From NCBI GenBank assembly GCA_013824685.1, contig PNOG01000020.1:109422-173421 (forward strand): DNA of 64,000 bases, in the 5' to 3' direction. A program made the translations under genes and the position numbers. Under the pieces are notes generated by a model. That model saw nothing but the letters and a program-made list of their open reading frames with translations. It was not told the origin of the DNA and did no database searches. Below, piece after piece: positions 53,589-61,775 of this stretch; the first letter of the stretch is position 1; the number at the start of each line of letters is the position of its first letter. This DNA comes from Coprothermobacter sp. (GTDB lineage Bacteria > Caldisericota > Caldisericia > Cryosericales > Cryosericaceae).

Positions 53589-53810
53589 TTGTACTCCGAG
53601 TACGAGATGGCCATGTCGGGCGCCGTTGACGTCCTCCATCGGGAGGATCAGAGGGGCATTATGCCTCCTCTCGACGGAGACCTGTACTCCACAGCCGTGA
53701 GGGTCTCTCTGAAAGACACGGACCTTCTGGAGCGAAGACGCGTCCCCCAGCACCCCATGCATGCCGACATCCTGCAGCGCCTCTCAGGGAGAGGCCTTAT
53801 GCCCAGTTGA
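53589..53810 (+). CDS. Unrecognised 73-residue ORF
   Basis: Starts at TTG with a strong GGAGGT Shine-Dalgarno nine bases upstream and a good promoter before that, so it is probably translated. The product is hydrophilic, rich in Arg, Leu and Asp, with no signal peptide, membrane helix, cysteine pair or motif I know. A segment reads HREDQRGIMPPLDGD. Its TGA overlaps a TTG that could start the next frame (TTGA), as seen at other gene junctions here. It may be a small regulator or a gene remnant. Confidence 0.45.
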   Translation: MYSEYEMAMSGAVDVLHREDQRGIMPPLDGDLYSTAVRVSLKDTDLLERRRVPQHPMHADILQRLSGRGLMPS

Positions 53811-54298
53811 AGCGCCTTCTCGTTTCCGCGAGGCTTGAAGCCGCCAGCGTCAGAGACGCTGCTCACGGAACCAGGAGCATGAGGCCTGTCGCAGCGATAG
53901 GGCCGGGCCATCGAGGGCAACATGACAAAGCACACCTGCCGCTGGAATGTGCGGCCTTGGTTCTTCAGAAGGCTCGCGAAGACCGGGATGGGTCAGCTCG
54001 TGAACTGGAAGGCGGCAGACACATCGACCCCTCAAGCGTCCTGAACTGGGGAAGGCACATGACAGGCCAATTCGATGATCTGTATCTCCAGGCCACTACC
54101 TCGAAGCTTCTGCGCCAGGCGGTCAGGCCGCGTGCCCTCTTCCTCGAAAAGGCGCTGCCACCCCTTGTTGGGGATTGGTGGAGGCAAATGGCCCCCAAGA
54201 GCCTATCGTCCCGCGACGGCGCCGTATGGAACAACGTGACATCAGCTCTCTTGCTGCATTGGAGGGGTTTCCCCAGAGAGGAGGCCCGGACATCATGA
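53807..54298 (+). CDS. Unrecognised 163-residue ORF, possibly a broken HEPN-like gene
   Basis: The frame runs from a TTG at 53807 to a TGA overlapping the histidine kinase ATG (ATGA at 54295-54298), which argues for coupled translation. Residues ~85-135 (MTGQFDDLYLQATTSKLLRQ, PRALFLEKALPPLVGDWW) resemble, by my recollection, the start of Swt1-type HEPN domains. The expected continuation (RRMEQRDISSLAAL) appears in another frame around 54220-54265, suggesting a frameshift. An ATG at 54059 is an alternative start. I cannot decide between a short intact gene and a decayed one. Confidence 0.35.
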   Translation: MKRLLVSARLEAASVRDAAHGTRSMRPVAAIGPGHRGQHDKAHLPLECAALVLQKAREDRDGSARELEGGRHIDPSSVLNWGRHMTGQFDDLYLQATTSKLLRQAVRPRALFLEKALPPLVGDWWRQMAPKSLSSRDGAVWNNVTSALLLHWRGFPREEARTS

Positions 54299-57200
54299 GA
54301 TCTTTCGACAAGATGCGCCAACCGTCCACGCTAAGAAAGCTCCTTCCCTATGTAGCCGTGGTATTTCTCCTTTCCATAACCATCCTGGTCTGGTGGAATT
54401 GGCGCAGAATCAACACGAGGAACGAACGACTCAGATACCAGAGCCTTGCCGATAGAATTGTCACGGTCACCGCCGAACATCTTCATGACGCCGAGATGAT
54501 CCTCCGTGGATCTGCCGGGCTCTTTGCCGGTAGCGAAGATGTGACTAGGAATGCGTGGCATGCGTGGGTCGAATACCGGCAACTCCCCAAGTACTTCCCC
54601 GGCGTCGTGGGGCTCGGGTTTGCCAAGGTCATCGAGCCATCGGAACTGGAGCAGCACATCCAGGGGGTCAGGGCGGAGGGATTCCCCAACTACACGGTCT
54701 GGCCCGAAGGCGAGCGCGACGTGTACACGGCCATCGTCTTCCTGGAGCCGCTTGACGCTCGCAACCGGCGCGCCATTGGATACGACATGTTCTCCGAGCC
54801 TGTGCGGCGGGCCGCCATGGAGCGGGCGCGGGATACCGGCAATACCTGCATTTCGGGCAGGATCAAGCTGGTCCAGGATACCGGAGCCGAAGCGCAGGCG
54901 GCATTCCTGATGTATGTCCCCATCTATGCGCACGGCATGTCACTCAACAGCGTCGAGGAGCGGAGGGCGGCGCTCGAAGGGTATGTGTACTTCCCAATCC
55001 TGTTCAACGAATTCATGTCGCAGGTCCTTCCGCGACTTGCTCTACCCGACGAAATCACGTTTCAACTATTCGACAGCACCACGCTCACTTCGGAAGACCT
55101 ACTGTACTCCTGTGCTAACCACCCCTGGGGCGTAGGTATGGACGACAAGCCCACGTTTTCCAGCATTGAAGTCCTTGATGTGTACGGTCGCGAATGGACA
55201 CTCGAACTTCAGTCCACGCCATCTTTTGATGCCACCATTGATCTATGGACGCCGAGAGGCATCTTCGCCGCCGGGTTTGTCGTAAGCCTGCTTGCCTTCT
55301 ACATCACCCGTCTACAGGTAGACGCCTATAAGCACGCGGTCACACTGGTGCACGACATGACCGCGGTGCTACGCGCGAGCGAGGCGCGTTTGCGCACCAT
55401 CATCGAGGCAGAACCGGAGTGCGTGAAGATCGTGGACGCGGAAGGACGGGTCATGCAGATGAATGCTGCGGGGCTCGCCATGATCGAGGCGGACAGCCTG
55501 GGTCAGGTTGTGGGGGGCAAACTCGCCGAGTTTGTGGTTCCCGCGCAGCGTGAAGCCTATCGCGCCTTCGCAGCCGGTGTGCTGGACGGAAAGAGCGCGG
55601 TCTTCGAGTTTGAGATTGTCGGGTTGAAGGGCACACACCGCTGGCTGGACAGCCACGCCGTGCAGCTTCCCGAGCTGCAGGACGGCCGCCCGCAAATGCT
55701 GGCGATAACCCGCGATGTCACCGAGCGCAAGCGTGCGGAGGAGGCGCTGCATGATTCTCGCGAGAATTTATATCGCCTGCTCAATTCGATGGCTGAAGGT
55801 GCATATGGGGTGGACCTCAATGGCAACTGCACCTTCGTAAACCAAGCATTTTTACAAATACTCGGTTACCAGAACGACCATGAAGTGCTTGGCAAACACA
55901 TACACGAACTCATTCATCATTCCCATGCCGATGGCAGTCCATATCCATCAAGTGAATGCAGAATGTATTGTGCTTATCAGACCAATCAACCAATCAATGT
56001 TTCTGATGAGGTGTTTTGGCGTAAGGATGGTGTTGCGATCCCAGTTGAATACTGGTCGCATCCAATAGTAAAGGACGGTGTAACAATAGGTTCAATAGCT
56101 ACATTTATCGGCATCACCGAGCGCAAGCGGGCGGAAGAGGCTCTGCGGGCAAGCGAGGTGCGCTACCGCACCTTCATCGACGCCACCTCCGACCTGGTGT
56201 TTCTGAAGGATGAGTCCCTCCGCTACCTCATGAGCAACCGGGCGAACGACTCCTACCTAGGCAAATCCGGAGAGAACGTCATTGGCCGCACGGACTTCGA
56301 CCTCATGCCCTACGAGGCCGCCGAACACTGCCGGGCAAGCGATCAAGAGGCCTTGGAGAAGGGGAAAAGCGTGACCGCCGAGGAGACTGTGGGCGCGAGA
56401 CTCTACCAGACCATCAAGTTCCCGGTGCCCCTCCTGAGTGGGCGCGTGGGGCTGGGCTGCTACATCCGCGACATCACCGAGCGCAAGCAGGCAGAGCAAG
56501 AGCATGTCGCCCGCGAAGCGGCCGAACAAGCCAACCAGGCCAAGAGCGCATTTGTGGCCAACATGAGTCACGAAATCCGCACGCCCCTGAACGCCATCCT
56601 GGGGTTTGCCCAGCTCCTGGAGCGCGACCCTTCGCTTGCGCCCCGGCACACAGAGTACGCCCGGACCATCACCCGCAGCGGCGAGCACCTGCTGCAGCTG
56701 ATCAACGACATCCTGGACATGTCCAAGGTCGAGGCCGGGCAGACCACCCTCAACGAGAGCGCTTTCTGCCTGCACGACCTCCTGGACGACCTGGAGAACA
56801 TGTTCCGCTCCCGCGCGACCGCCAAGGGATTGCAGCTTCTTGTGGAGAAGAGCGAAAGCGTTCCGCGTTACGTGATTGCCGACGAGGGCAAGCTGCTGCA
56901 GGTCCTCATCAACCTGCTGGGAAACGCAGTCAAGTTCACGCAAGCGGGTGGAATCGCCCTGCGGGCGGGCGCCGAGGTGGTCGAGGAACAGTGGGAAGGC
57001 GGCAAGTCCCTGCGCCTGGTGGTCGAGGTGGAAGACAGCGGGCCGGGAATCTCTGATGAGGAAATAGGCATGCTTTTCACCGTGTTTTGGCAGGGGAAGG
57101 CGGGTGCGAAGGCCGGCGGCACCGGGCTGGGACTGGCCATCAGTCGGAAGTTCGCCGAGCTCATGGGCGGCACGCTCACGGTCACGAGCCAAGTGGGCAA

Positions 57201-57942
57201 GGGCAGCTGCTTCCGTGTCGAGATCCCGGTGGCGCCGACCGAGGCTGTTGCCGCGATGGAGAAACCGGCGTTACGGCGCGTCGTCGGTCTGGCCCCCGGC
57301 ACAGTGCCACCTAGAATCCTTGTGGTGGACGACGTCGCAACCAACCGTGCCCTGTTGCGCGAACTACTCCGGCCCGTGGGATTCGAGGTTGCAGAGGCGA
57401 GCAACGGCGTCGAAGCCCTGGAGGCTGTTGCGCAGTGGTCACCCCATGCGGTGCTCATGGATATGCGCATGCCGGTCATGGACGGCTACGAGGCCACCCG
57501 ACGGCTCAGGTCAACGGCCGCAGGCCACGCCACACGCATCATCGCCGTCACCGCCAGCGCCTTTGAGGATGCCAGACAACAGGTAATGGCGGCCAGCGTG
57601 GATGCCTACCTGCGCAAGCCCTTCAAGGCTGAAGAACTCTTTGAGGTGCTGGGGACGTCCCTCGGCCTGCACTACATCGTTGCCGATGAGACAACTGGGA
57701 CACCGGAGCAACCGAACCTGGACCCCCTCACCCAGGAAGCTCTGGCTGCGCTGCCGAGAGAGCTGATCCAGGCGATGCTGCAGGCCGTGGCGGAAGGCGA
57801 CGTGGCCCGTCTGGCGGAGCTGATCGCACAGGTGGAGAAGATTGACGGCGTCACGGCCCGTGAACTGCAGGCGCTGGCTGACCGGTACGACTACGGGGAA
57901 CTTCTCCGATGGCTCGAGAAAGGAGGGGCCGGCGATGAATGA
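54295..57942 (+). CDS. CHASE-PAS hybrid sensor histidine kinase with receiver domain
   Basis: A 1215-residue membrane sensor. A membrane helix at ~15-35 and another at ~321-340 flank an extracytoplasmic CHASE-like domain (~62-315). Three PAS domains follow (~361-482, ~484-607, ~616-732), joined by near-identical TERKRAEEAL or TERKQAEQE linkers. The HisKA site is His759 in MSHEIRTPLNAI. The HATPase domain has Asn877, DSGPGIS and GGTGLGLAIS. A receiver domain (~1005-1125) has Asp1056 in LMDMRMPVMDG, and a helical C terminus (~1150-1215) follows. I chose the ATG at 54295 after GAGAGGAGG. The second PAS is strikingly low in GC. The ligand is unknown. Confidence 0.92.
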   Translation: MRSFDKMRQPSTLRKLLPYVAVVFLLSITILVWWNWRRINTRNERLRYQSLADRIVTVTAEHLHDAEMILRGSAGLFAGSEDVTRNAWHAWVEYRQLPKYFPGVVGLGFAKVIEPSELEQHIQGVRAEGFPNYTVWPEGERDVYTAIVFLEPLDARNRRAIGYDMFSEPVRRAAMERARDTGNTCISGRIKLVQDTGAEAQAAFLMYVPIYAHGMSLNSVEERRAALEGYVYFPILFNEFMSQVLPRLALPDEITFQLFDSTTLTSEDLLYSCANHPWGVGMDDKPTFSSIEVLDVYGREWTLELQSTPSFDATIDLWTPRGIFAAGFVVSLLAFYITRLQVDAYKHAVTLVHDMTAVLRASEARLRTIIEAEPECVKIVDAEGRVMQMNAAGLAMIEADSLGQVVGGKLAEFVVPAQREAYRAFAAGVLDGKSAVFEFEIVGLKGTHRWLDSHAVQLPELQDGRPQMLAITRDVTERKRAEEALHDSRENLYRLLNSMAEGAYGVDLNGNCTFVNQAFLQILGYQNDHEVLGKHIHELIHHSHADGSPYPSSECRMYCAYQTNQPINVSDEVFWRKDGVAIPVEYWSHPIVKDGVTIGSIATFIGITERKRAEEALRASEVRYRTFIDATSDLVFLKDESLRYLMSNRANDSYLGKSGENVIGRTDFDLMPYEAAEHCRASDQEALEKGKSVTAEETVGARLYQTIKFPVPLLSGRVGLGCYIRDITERKQAEQEHVAREAAEQANQAKSAFVANMSHEIRTPLNAILGFAQLLERDPSLAPRHTEYARTITRSGEHLLQLINDILDMSKVEAGQTTLNESAFCLHDLLDDLENMFRSRATAKGLQLLVEKSESVPRYVIADEGKLLQVLINLLGNAVKFTQAGGIALRAGAEVVEEQWEGGKSLRLVVEVEDSGPGISDEEIGMLFTVFWQGKAGAKAGGTGLGLAISRKFAELMGGTLTVTSQVGKGSCFRVEIPVAPTEAVAAMEKPALRRVVGLAPGTVPPRILVVDDVATNRALLRELLRPVGFEVAEASNGVEALEAVAQWSPHAVLMDMRMPVMDGYEATRRLRSTAAGHATRIIAVTASAFEDARQQVMAASVDAYLRKPFKAEELFEVLGTSLGLHYIVADETTGTPEQPNLDPLTQEALAALPRELIQAMLQAVAEGDVARLAELIAQVEKIDGVTARELQALADRYDYGELLRWLEKGGAGDE

Positions 57943-59032
57943 GACGCAGGAAAGCACAACCATCATGGTGGTGGACGACACCCCGGCCAATCTGAGGCTT
58001 CTACAGGACGCGCTTCAAGCTAAAGGCTACCAGGTGCTGGCTCTTCCCAGCGGCACGATGGCGTTGAGCGCTGCGGCCAAGAGACAGCCCGATCTGATTC
58101 TCCTGGACATCAACATGCCGGAGATGAACGGTTTCGAGGTATGCGAGCGCCTGAAGGCCGACGAAGCGCTCAAGGAGATCCCCGTGCTCTTCATCAGCGC
58201 CCTGAGCGAGGTTACGGACAAGGTTAAGGCCTTTTCCGTGGGTGGCGTGGACTACGTGTCCAAACCGTTCCAGTTCGAGGAAGTCTACGCCCGCGTTGAG
58301 ACACACCTGCGCCTCCGACGTCTGCAGCTCGAACTAGAGAAGCACAATCTCCATTTGGAAGAACTGGTGAAGGAAAAAGTCCGGGAGATCTCCGACTCCC
58401 AACTGGCCACCATCGTCGCATTGGCAAAGCTGGCAGAAGCTCGGGATGACGAAACGGGTCAGCATATCGAGCGAACGCAGACCTTCTGCAGGGTCCTGGC
58501 CAAGAGACTGCGCGACAATCCCAGCTATGCGGGCAGCATCGACGACACCTGGATCGAGACCATCTACCACGCTTCACCCCTGCACGACATCGGCAAGGTC
58601 GGCATCCCGGACAACATCCTCCTGAAGCCTGGCAAGCTCACATCAGAGGAGTTCGAGATCATGAAGACCCACACCCTGATCGGGGCAAAGACCCTGCAAA
58701 CCGCGCGCACTAACTATCCAAGGAACGTCTTTCTCAACATGGGGGTCGCCATTGCGCGCTCTCACCATGAGAAGTGGAATGGCAGCGGCTACCCCGATGG
58801 TCTGTCGGGCGAGAACATCCCCCTGTCCGCCCGAATCATGGCCGTGGCGGATGTCTATGACGCCTTGCGGTCCAAACGCCCCTACAAAGACGCCTTCACG
58901 CACGAGGAGAGCTGCTCGATTATCCGCGGCGGCTCCGGGCAGCACTTTGACCCTGCAATGATCGATGCTTTCATCGCTGTCGAGGCCGAGTTCGCCGAGA
59001 TCCGCGTCCGAATGGACGGTGGTGCGACATAA
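57935..59032 (+). CDS. Response regulator with HD-GYP c-di-GMP phosphodiesterase domain
   Basis: A 365-residue protein. The receiver domain (1-120) has phospho-acceptor Asp58 in ILLDINMPEMNG. A coiled linker (LELEKHNLHLEELVKEKVRE) leads to an HD-GYP domain (~150-355) with His217-Asp218 in HDIGKVGIPD, HHEKWNGSGYPDGL (GYP at 285-287) and ARIMAVADVYDAL. HD-GYP domains hydrolyse cyclic di-GMP. It overlaps the kinase stop by eight bases, so the kinase is very probably its partner. Confidence 0.93.
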   Translation: MNETQESTTIMVVDDTPANLRLLQDALQAKGYQVLALPSGTMALSAAAKRQPDLILLDINMPEMNGFEVCERLKADEALKEIPVLFISALSEVTDKVKAFSVGGVDYVSKPFQFEEVYARVETHLRLRRLQLELEKHNLHLEELVKEKVREISDSQLATIVALAKLAEARDDETGQHIERTQTFCRVLAKRLRDNPSYAGSIDDTWIETIYHASPLHDIGKVGIPDNILLKPGKLTSEEFEIMKTHTLIGAKTLQTARTNYPRNVFLNMGVAIARSHHEKWNGSGYPDGLSGENIPLSARIMAVADVYDALRSKRPYKDAFTHEESCSIIRGGSGQHFDPAMIDAFIAVEAEFAEIRVRMDGGAT

Positions 59033-59118
59033 AAGCCCATGGGATTCCCGCAGGTATCAGTCGCAAGTTGGATCAGGCGCCAGTTCCGGTGCAGGCGATT
59101 GTACGACTTTTCGCCAGG

Positions 59119-59370
59119 TTATCTCCTTCCGCCCCTTATGGCCCGCACCACGGCGATCAGTAATATCGCGCCCACCACTGCCGTAATCAGGGCTCCCCAC
59201 AATCCGCTGCTTGGAATTCTCAGCAACCCGAACACGTATCCGCCGATGTAGCCGCCGATCGCACCGATGACCAAATCACCGAGCAAGCCATAACCGCTGC
59301 CTTTCATGACTTGACCCGCAATCCAACCTGCCGCAATACCGATAACAATCCACCAGAGCCAACTTGGCAT
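59119..59370 (-). CDS. GlsB/YeaQ/YmgE-family small membrane protein
   Basis: An 83-residue protein with three hydrophobic segments and the Gly-rich family pattern IVIGIAAGWIAGQVMKG, GDLVIGAIGGYIGGYVFGLL and VVGAILLIAVVRAI. It is called transglycosylase-associated in databases, but the function is unproven and often stress-linked. GGAGG precedes the ATG. It converges on the HD-GYP gene, with 86 bases between them and no clear terminator. Confidence 0.88.
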   Translation of the reverse strand: MPSWLWWIVIGIAAGWIAGQVMKGSGYGLLGDLVIGAIGGYIGGYVFGLLRIPSSGLWGALITAVVGAILLIAVVRAIRGGRR

Positions 59371-59784
59371 ATCCTAGCCTCCGTGTTTCGAAATCCCAGT
59401 CAGGGATTGACTCTAAAACCTCAGATAGACCGCAGCTTCGACGCCTGCCAGCCACTTCTTGTCAATTGATTCTGGTTCAGGGCCAGCTTGTCCGGACATC
59501 GACGAATGTTGAGCAATATACCAATATGATACTATCAAACTGGGAGAGCCACGTCAATCCCTCAGTTTCCCTCTTTCGGACCGCGTTTCCTGATTTCCGC
59601 TCCAACACTCTCGGACAGTCTCCGGCCGGTATCGCAGTGGCAGGGCTTATCAGTCTGGTTTCCGGGTTCGTCCCAGCGCGAACCAACGCGCGCGGCTGCT
59701 CTTGTCAGCAAGTGGCATCTCGTCCGGTCATGACTATACTCAGATTATGAGCACCCAAGGAACATTGACCATCGAGAAAACGCA
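59371..59784. other. 414-base intergenic region upstream of ispE
   Basis: Divergent space between the GlsB-type gene and ispE. An open plus-strand frame (59364-59750) has no Shine-Dalgarno and an unconvincing composition. An AT-rich patch lies around 59510-59540. I see no RNA gene, repeat or mobile element. The only features I would mark are the two possible promoters for the flanking genes. Confidence 0.4.
59712..59740 (+). promoter_or_regulatory. Possible promoter for ispE
   Basis: GTGGCA (59712-59717), a 17-base spacer and TATACT (59735-59740). The -10 box is strong and the -35 weak. The predicted start near 59747 is 38 bases before the ispE ATG. Confidence 0.42.
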
Positions 59785-60684
59785 ATGCGTCTGACAATTC
59801 AGACACGAACCAAGATCAACGCCTGGCTGCGCGTGCTGCCGAAGGAGAAGGGTGCGGCACGGCACGGACTCGAATCTCTGTTTCTTCCGATCGCGCTGGG
59901 TGATCGCCTGATTGTCGACGCGTCGCTTTCCGAGACGCCAGGGTTTCTCCTTTCGTCCAACAGGCCGGACCTTGTCCCTGCCAACACAGTTCAGCAGGCA
60001 TGGAACGCATTCGTCGATTCGTGCCCCCCTGTTCGTGGCCGACCATCCTTCCAGATAGCGGTACACCTCGACAAGCGTATCCCCGAACAGACTGGTCTGG
60101 GCGCAGGAAGCGGCGATGCGGGCACGATGCTTCTCCTCCTCAACCAGTTGCACGGGTTCCCCTTCAACAGGGGCCAGCTTCATGCTATCGCCTGTCGGAT
60201 CGGCTCAGATGTTGCATTCTTTGTCGAGTCAGGTCCCTGCATCGTACGCGGTACGGGAGACCAAGTAGAACCGCTGCCACCATTTCCCCATCTCACGTGC
60301 TGCATAGCTCTCCCAGGGTTTCGCGTGGATACCAGAAACGCTTATGGACTGCTGGATAGTGCTATGGCCGACAACGGGGTTTCAACCGTGGACCCTTCTG
60401 TTTCGCTTGAATTCGTTCTCGAAGCCATCCAGAAGCTTGAACCGTTGCCCGGCTCTGGGGCCTCCCGGCTGAACTCCTTTGAGGCAACTCTTGGCGACAA
60501 CACAGCCAGTTTCCTGAGCATTCGCAGTAGGCTCCTTGCAAGTGGCGCCGTTCTCGCCGGTCTCAGCGGCTCAGGGAGTGCTGTTTTCGGCATATATGCA
60601 GAAAGGGCAGCTGCCGAAGCAGCTGCCCTTGAGGTCCAGCGACGCGCCAGCGCCGTGCGGACATTCGTTGCCGAGATTCTATAG
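59785..60684 (+). CDS. ispE: 4-diphosphocytidyl-2-C-methyl-D-erythritol kinase
   Basis: GHMP kinase of the non-mevalonate isoprenoid pathway. The 299 residues have the N-terminal KINAWLRV, the ATP loop GLGAGSGDAGTMLLLLN and the C-terminal LAGLSGSGSAVFGIYA. The ATG at 59785 lacks a strong Shine-Dalgarno. Its 3' end meets rplL head-on with three bases between stop codons, and codons 273-282 encode the rplL terminator hairpin (AAAEAAA in protein). Confidence 0.94.
   Translation: MRLTIQTRTKINAWLRVLPKEKGAARHGLESLFLPIALGDRLIVDASLSETPGFLLSSNRPDLVPANTVQQAWNAFVDSCPPVRGRPSFQIAVHLDKRIPEQTGLGAGSGDAGTMLLLLNQLHGFPFNRGQLHAIACRIGSDVAFFVESGPCIVRGTGDQVEPLPPFPHLTCCIALPGFRVDTRNAYGLLDSAMADNGVSTVDPSVSLEFVLEAIQKLEPLPGSGASRLNSFEATLGDNTASFLSIRSRLLASGAVLAGLSGSGSAVFGIYAERAAAEAAALEVQRRASAVRTFVAEIL
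60595..60630 (-). terminator. rplL terminator embedded in the ispE coding sequence
   Basis: On the minus strand a perfect 12-pair stem, AAGGGCAGCTGC/GCAGCTGCCCTT, closes on a TTCG tetraloop (C-UUCG-G, extra stable) and is followed by TCTGCATAT. It lies 58 bases after the rplL stop and within ispE. The T tract is short. Confidence 0.7.
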
Positions 60685-60687
60685 AGA

Positions 60688-61050
60688 CTACTTAACCTCG
60701 ACAGTAGCGCCTGCAGCCTCGAGCTTGGCCTTGATTTCGTTGGCTTCCTTCTCGGGAATGTGCTCCTTGACGGGCTTCGGAGCACCATCGACGACATCCT
60801 TGGACTCCTTGAGGCCGAGGCCGGTGATCTCGCGGACAACCTTGATGACCTCGATCTTCTTCTCGCCAACGGTCTTGAGGATAACGTCAAACTCAGTCTT
60901 GACTTCGGCAACGGCGGCTGGGGCAGCAACAGCAACAGCAACTGGGGCAGCAGCCGAAACACCGAACTTCTCTTCGATCATCTTAACGAGATCAGCAAGG
61001 TCAAGAACGGTCATACTCTCGATAGCTGAAAGGATTTCTTCTTTGGTCAT
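60688..61050 (-). CDS. rplL: Ribosomal protein L7/L12
   Basis: Stalk protein recruiting translation factors to the ribosome. The 120 residues comprise an N-terminal dimerisation helix ([20 protein letters not shown]), an Ala/Val/Pro hinge and the conserved C-terminal domain ([20 protein letters not shown]). It is the last gene of the rplKAJL operon, 23 bases after rplJ, ending at a strong terminator. Confidence 0.98.
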   Translation of the reverse strand: MTKEEILSAIESMTVLDLADLVKMIEEKFGVSAAAPVAVAVAAPAAVAEVKTEFDVILKTVGEKKIEVIKVVREITGLGLKESKDVVDGAPKPVKEHIPEKEANEIKAKLEAAGATVEVK

Positions 61051-61073
61051 GTCATTCCTCCTATTGGATGATG

Positions 61074-61619
61074 TTATGCTTGCGGTGCGATCTGAGCCTT
61101 CTGCTCACGGACTTTGTCAAGTGCATAGGCAATACTGCTTACAGTTTGCTTCAGTGCCATGGCCAGCCCTGTAACGGGCCCGTTCATGCCGCGGCACACC
61201 TGCGCGATGAGCTCGTCCCTGGTCGGCAACAGTGCGAGACGCTCGACCATCGGCTCGTCGAAGAAGTTCCCGTCAACGATTGCGCCCTTGATGACGAAGC
61301 GCTGTTCACCAGGCTTGTTGGTCGGCTTCTTATACAAAGCCTTTGCCAGAATGGATGGATCGGTCTTGCCGAGTCCGATGGCTGTCATCTGCGTGAACAG
61401 AGACTCCGGCAATGTCAGACCGACCTCCTTCATGGCACGCTCGAGGAGAGTATTCTTGACAACGACATACTCAATACCCTGCTTCGTCAGCTTCTTGCGC
61501 TCGTTCGCAACGAACGACGCCTTCAGGCCCTCGTAACCCACGAACACGATGGACTCTGACTGCTTTACCTGTTTGACAAGGTCGTCCACAAGTTGTTTCT
61601 TCTGATCCTTAGTTAGCAT
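61074..61619 (-). CDS. rplJ: Ribosomal protein L10
   Basis: Base of the ribosomal stalk, binding L7/L12 dimers and 23S rRNA. The 181 residues have the family segments [13 protein letters not shown] and [13 protein letters not shown] and a C-terminal L12-binding helix ([17 protein letters not shown]). The ATG follows AAGGAGG. A structured leader with a terminator hairpin precedes it and probably mediates feedback by the L10-L12 complex. Confidence 0.97.
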   Translation of the reverse strand: MLTKDQKKQLVDDLVKQVKQSESIVFVGYEGLKASFVANERKKLTKQGIEYVVVKNTLLERAMKEVGLTLPESLFTQMTAIGLGKTDPSILAKALYKKPTNKPGEQRFVIKGAIVDGNFFDEPMVERLALLPTRDELIAQVCRGMNGPVTGLAMALKQTVSSIAYALDKVREQKAQIAPQA

Positions 61620-61640
61620 GTTTCACCTCCTCCTTGCGTA

Positions 61641-61775
61641 GAAAAGAAAAGCTCTCTGCCAAAGACAGAGAGCCATATTGCACATGGTCAATAAGCGCAA
61701 ACGCCTCGGCGGGCAAGATTGAGGGGATGATCCCCGCTCGCTGTCTTGGGCTACTAGTCGTAGTAGAAGTCTACT
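61641..61775 (-). promoter_or_regulatory. L10 leader with intrinsic terminator (rplJL attenuator)
   Basis: The 156-base gap between rplA and rplJ contains, on the minus strand, a GGGGA-TCA-TCCCC hairpin and a segment CTTGCCCGCCGAGGCG. The last resembles the conserved core of bacterial L10 leaders. A terminator then follows: stem GCTCTCTG/CAGAGAGC (61651-61673) with the T-rich run TTTTCTTTTC (61641-61650). Known L10 leaders bind L10(L12)4 and control rplJL. The Shine-Dalgarno of rplJ follows ~10 bases later. Confidence 0.72.

Noticed and set aside
53313..53762. 149-codon minus-strand frame ending in VGLEPTTPGLTVQ
   Set aside because: The end is antisense tRNA-Asn and the frame runs through the tRNA terminator and a plus-strand promoter.
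53922..54044. 40-codon Trp-rich ORF starting MTKHTCRWNVRPW
   Set aside because: It has a modest GAGGG motif but no recognisable relatives and overlaps another frame. Too weak to list as a gene.
54175..54294. 40-residue N-terminal extension of the hybrid kinase
   Set aside because: The ATG at 54295 has a good Shine-Dalgarno and is followed by the usual short tail and membrane helix. The extension may instead be a frame of a decayed gene.
53302..59370. Integrated element at tRNA-Asn
   Set aside because: No integrase, and I found no second copy of the tRNA 3' end as an attachment site. The locus may be acquired, but there is no direct evidence of site-specific integration.
59364..59750. 128-codon plus-strand frame before ispE
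   Set aside because: No ribosome-binding site, and it begins inside the GlsB-type gene's start region. Composition and sequence look non-coding.
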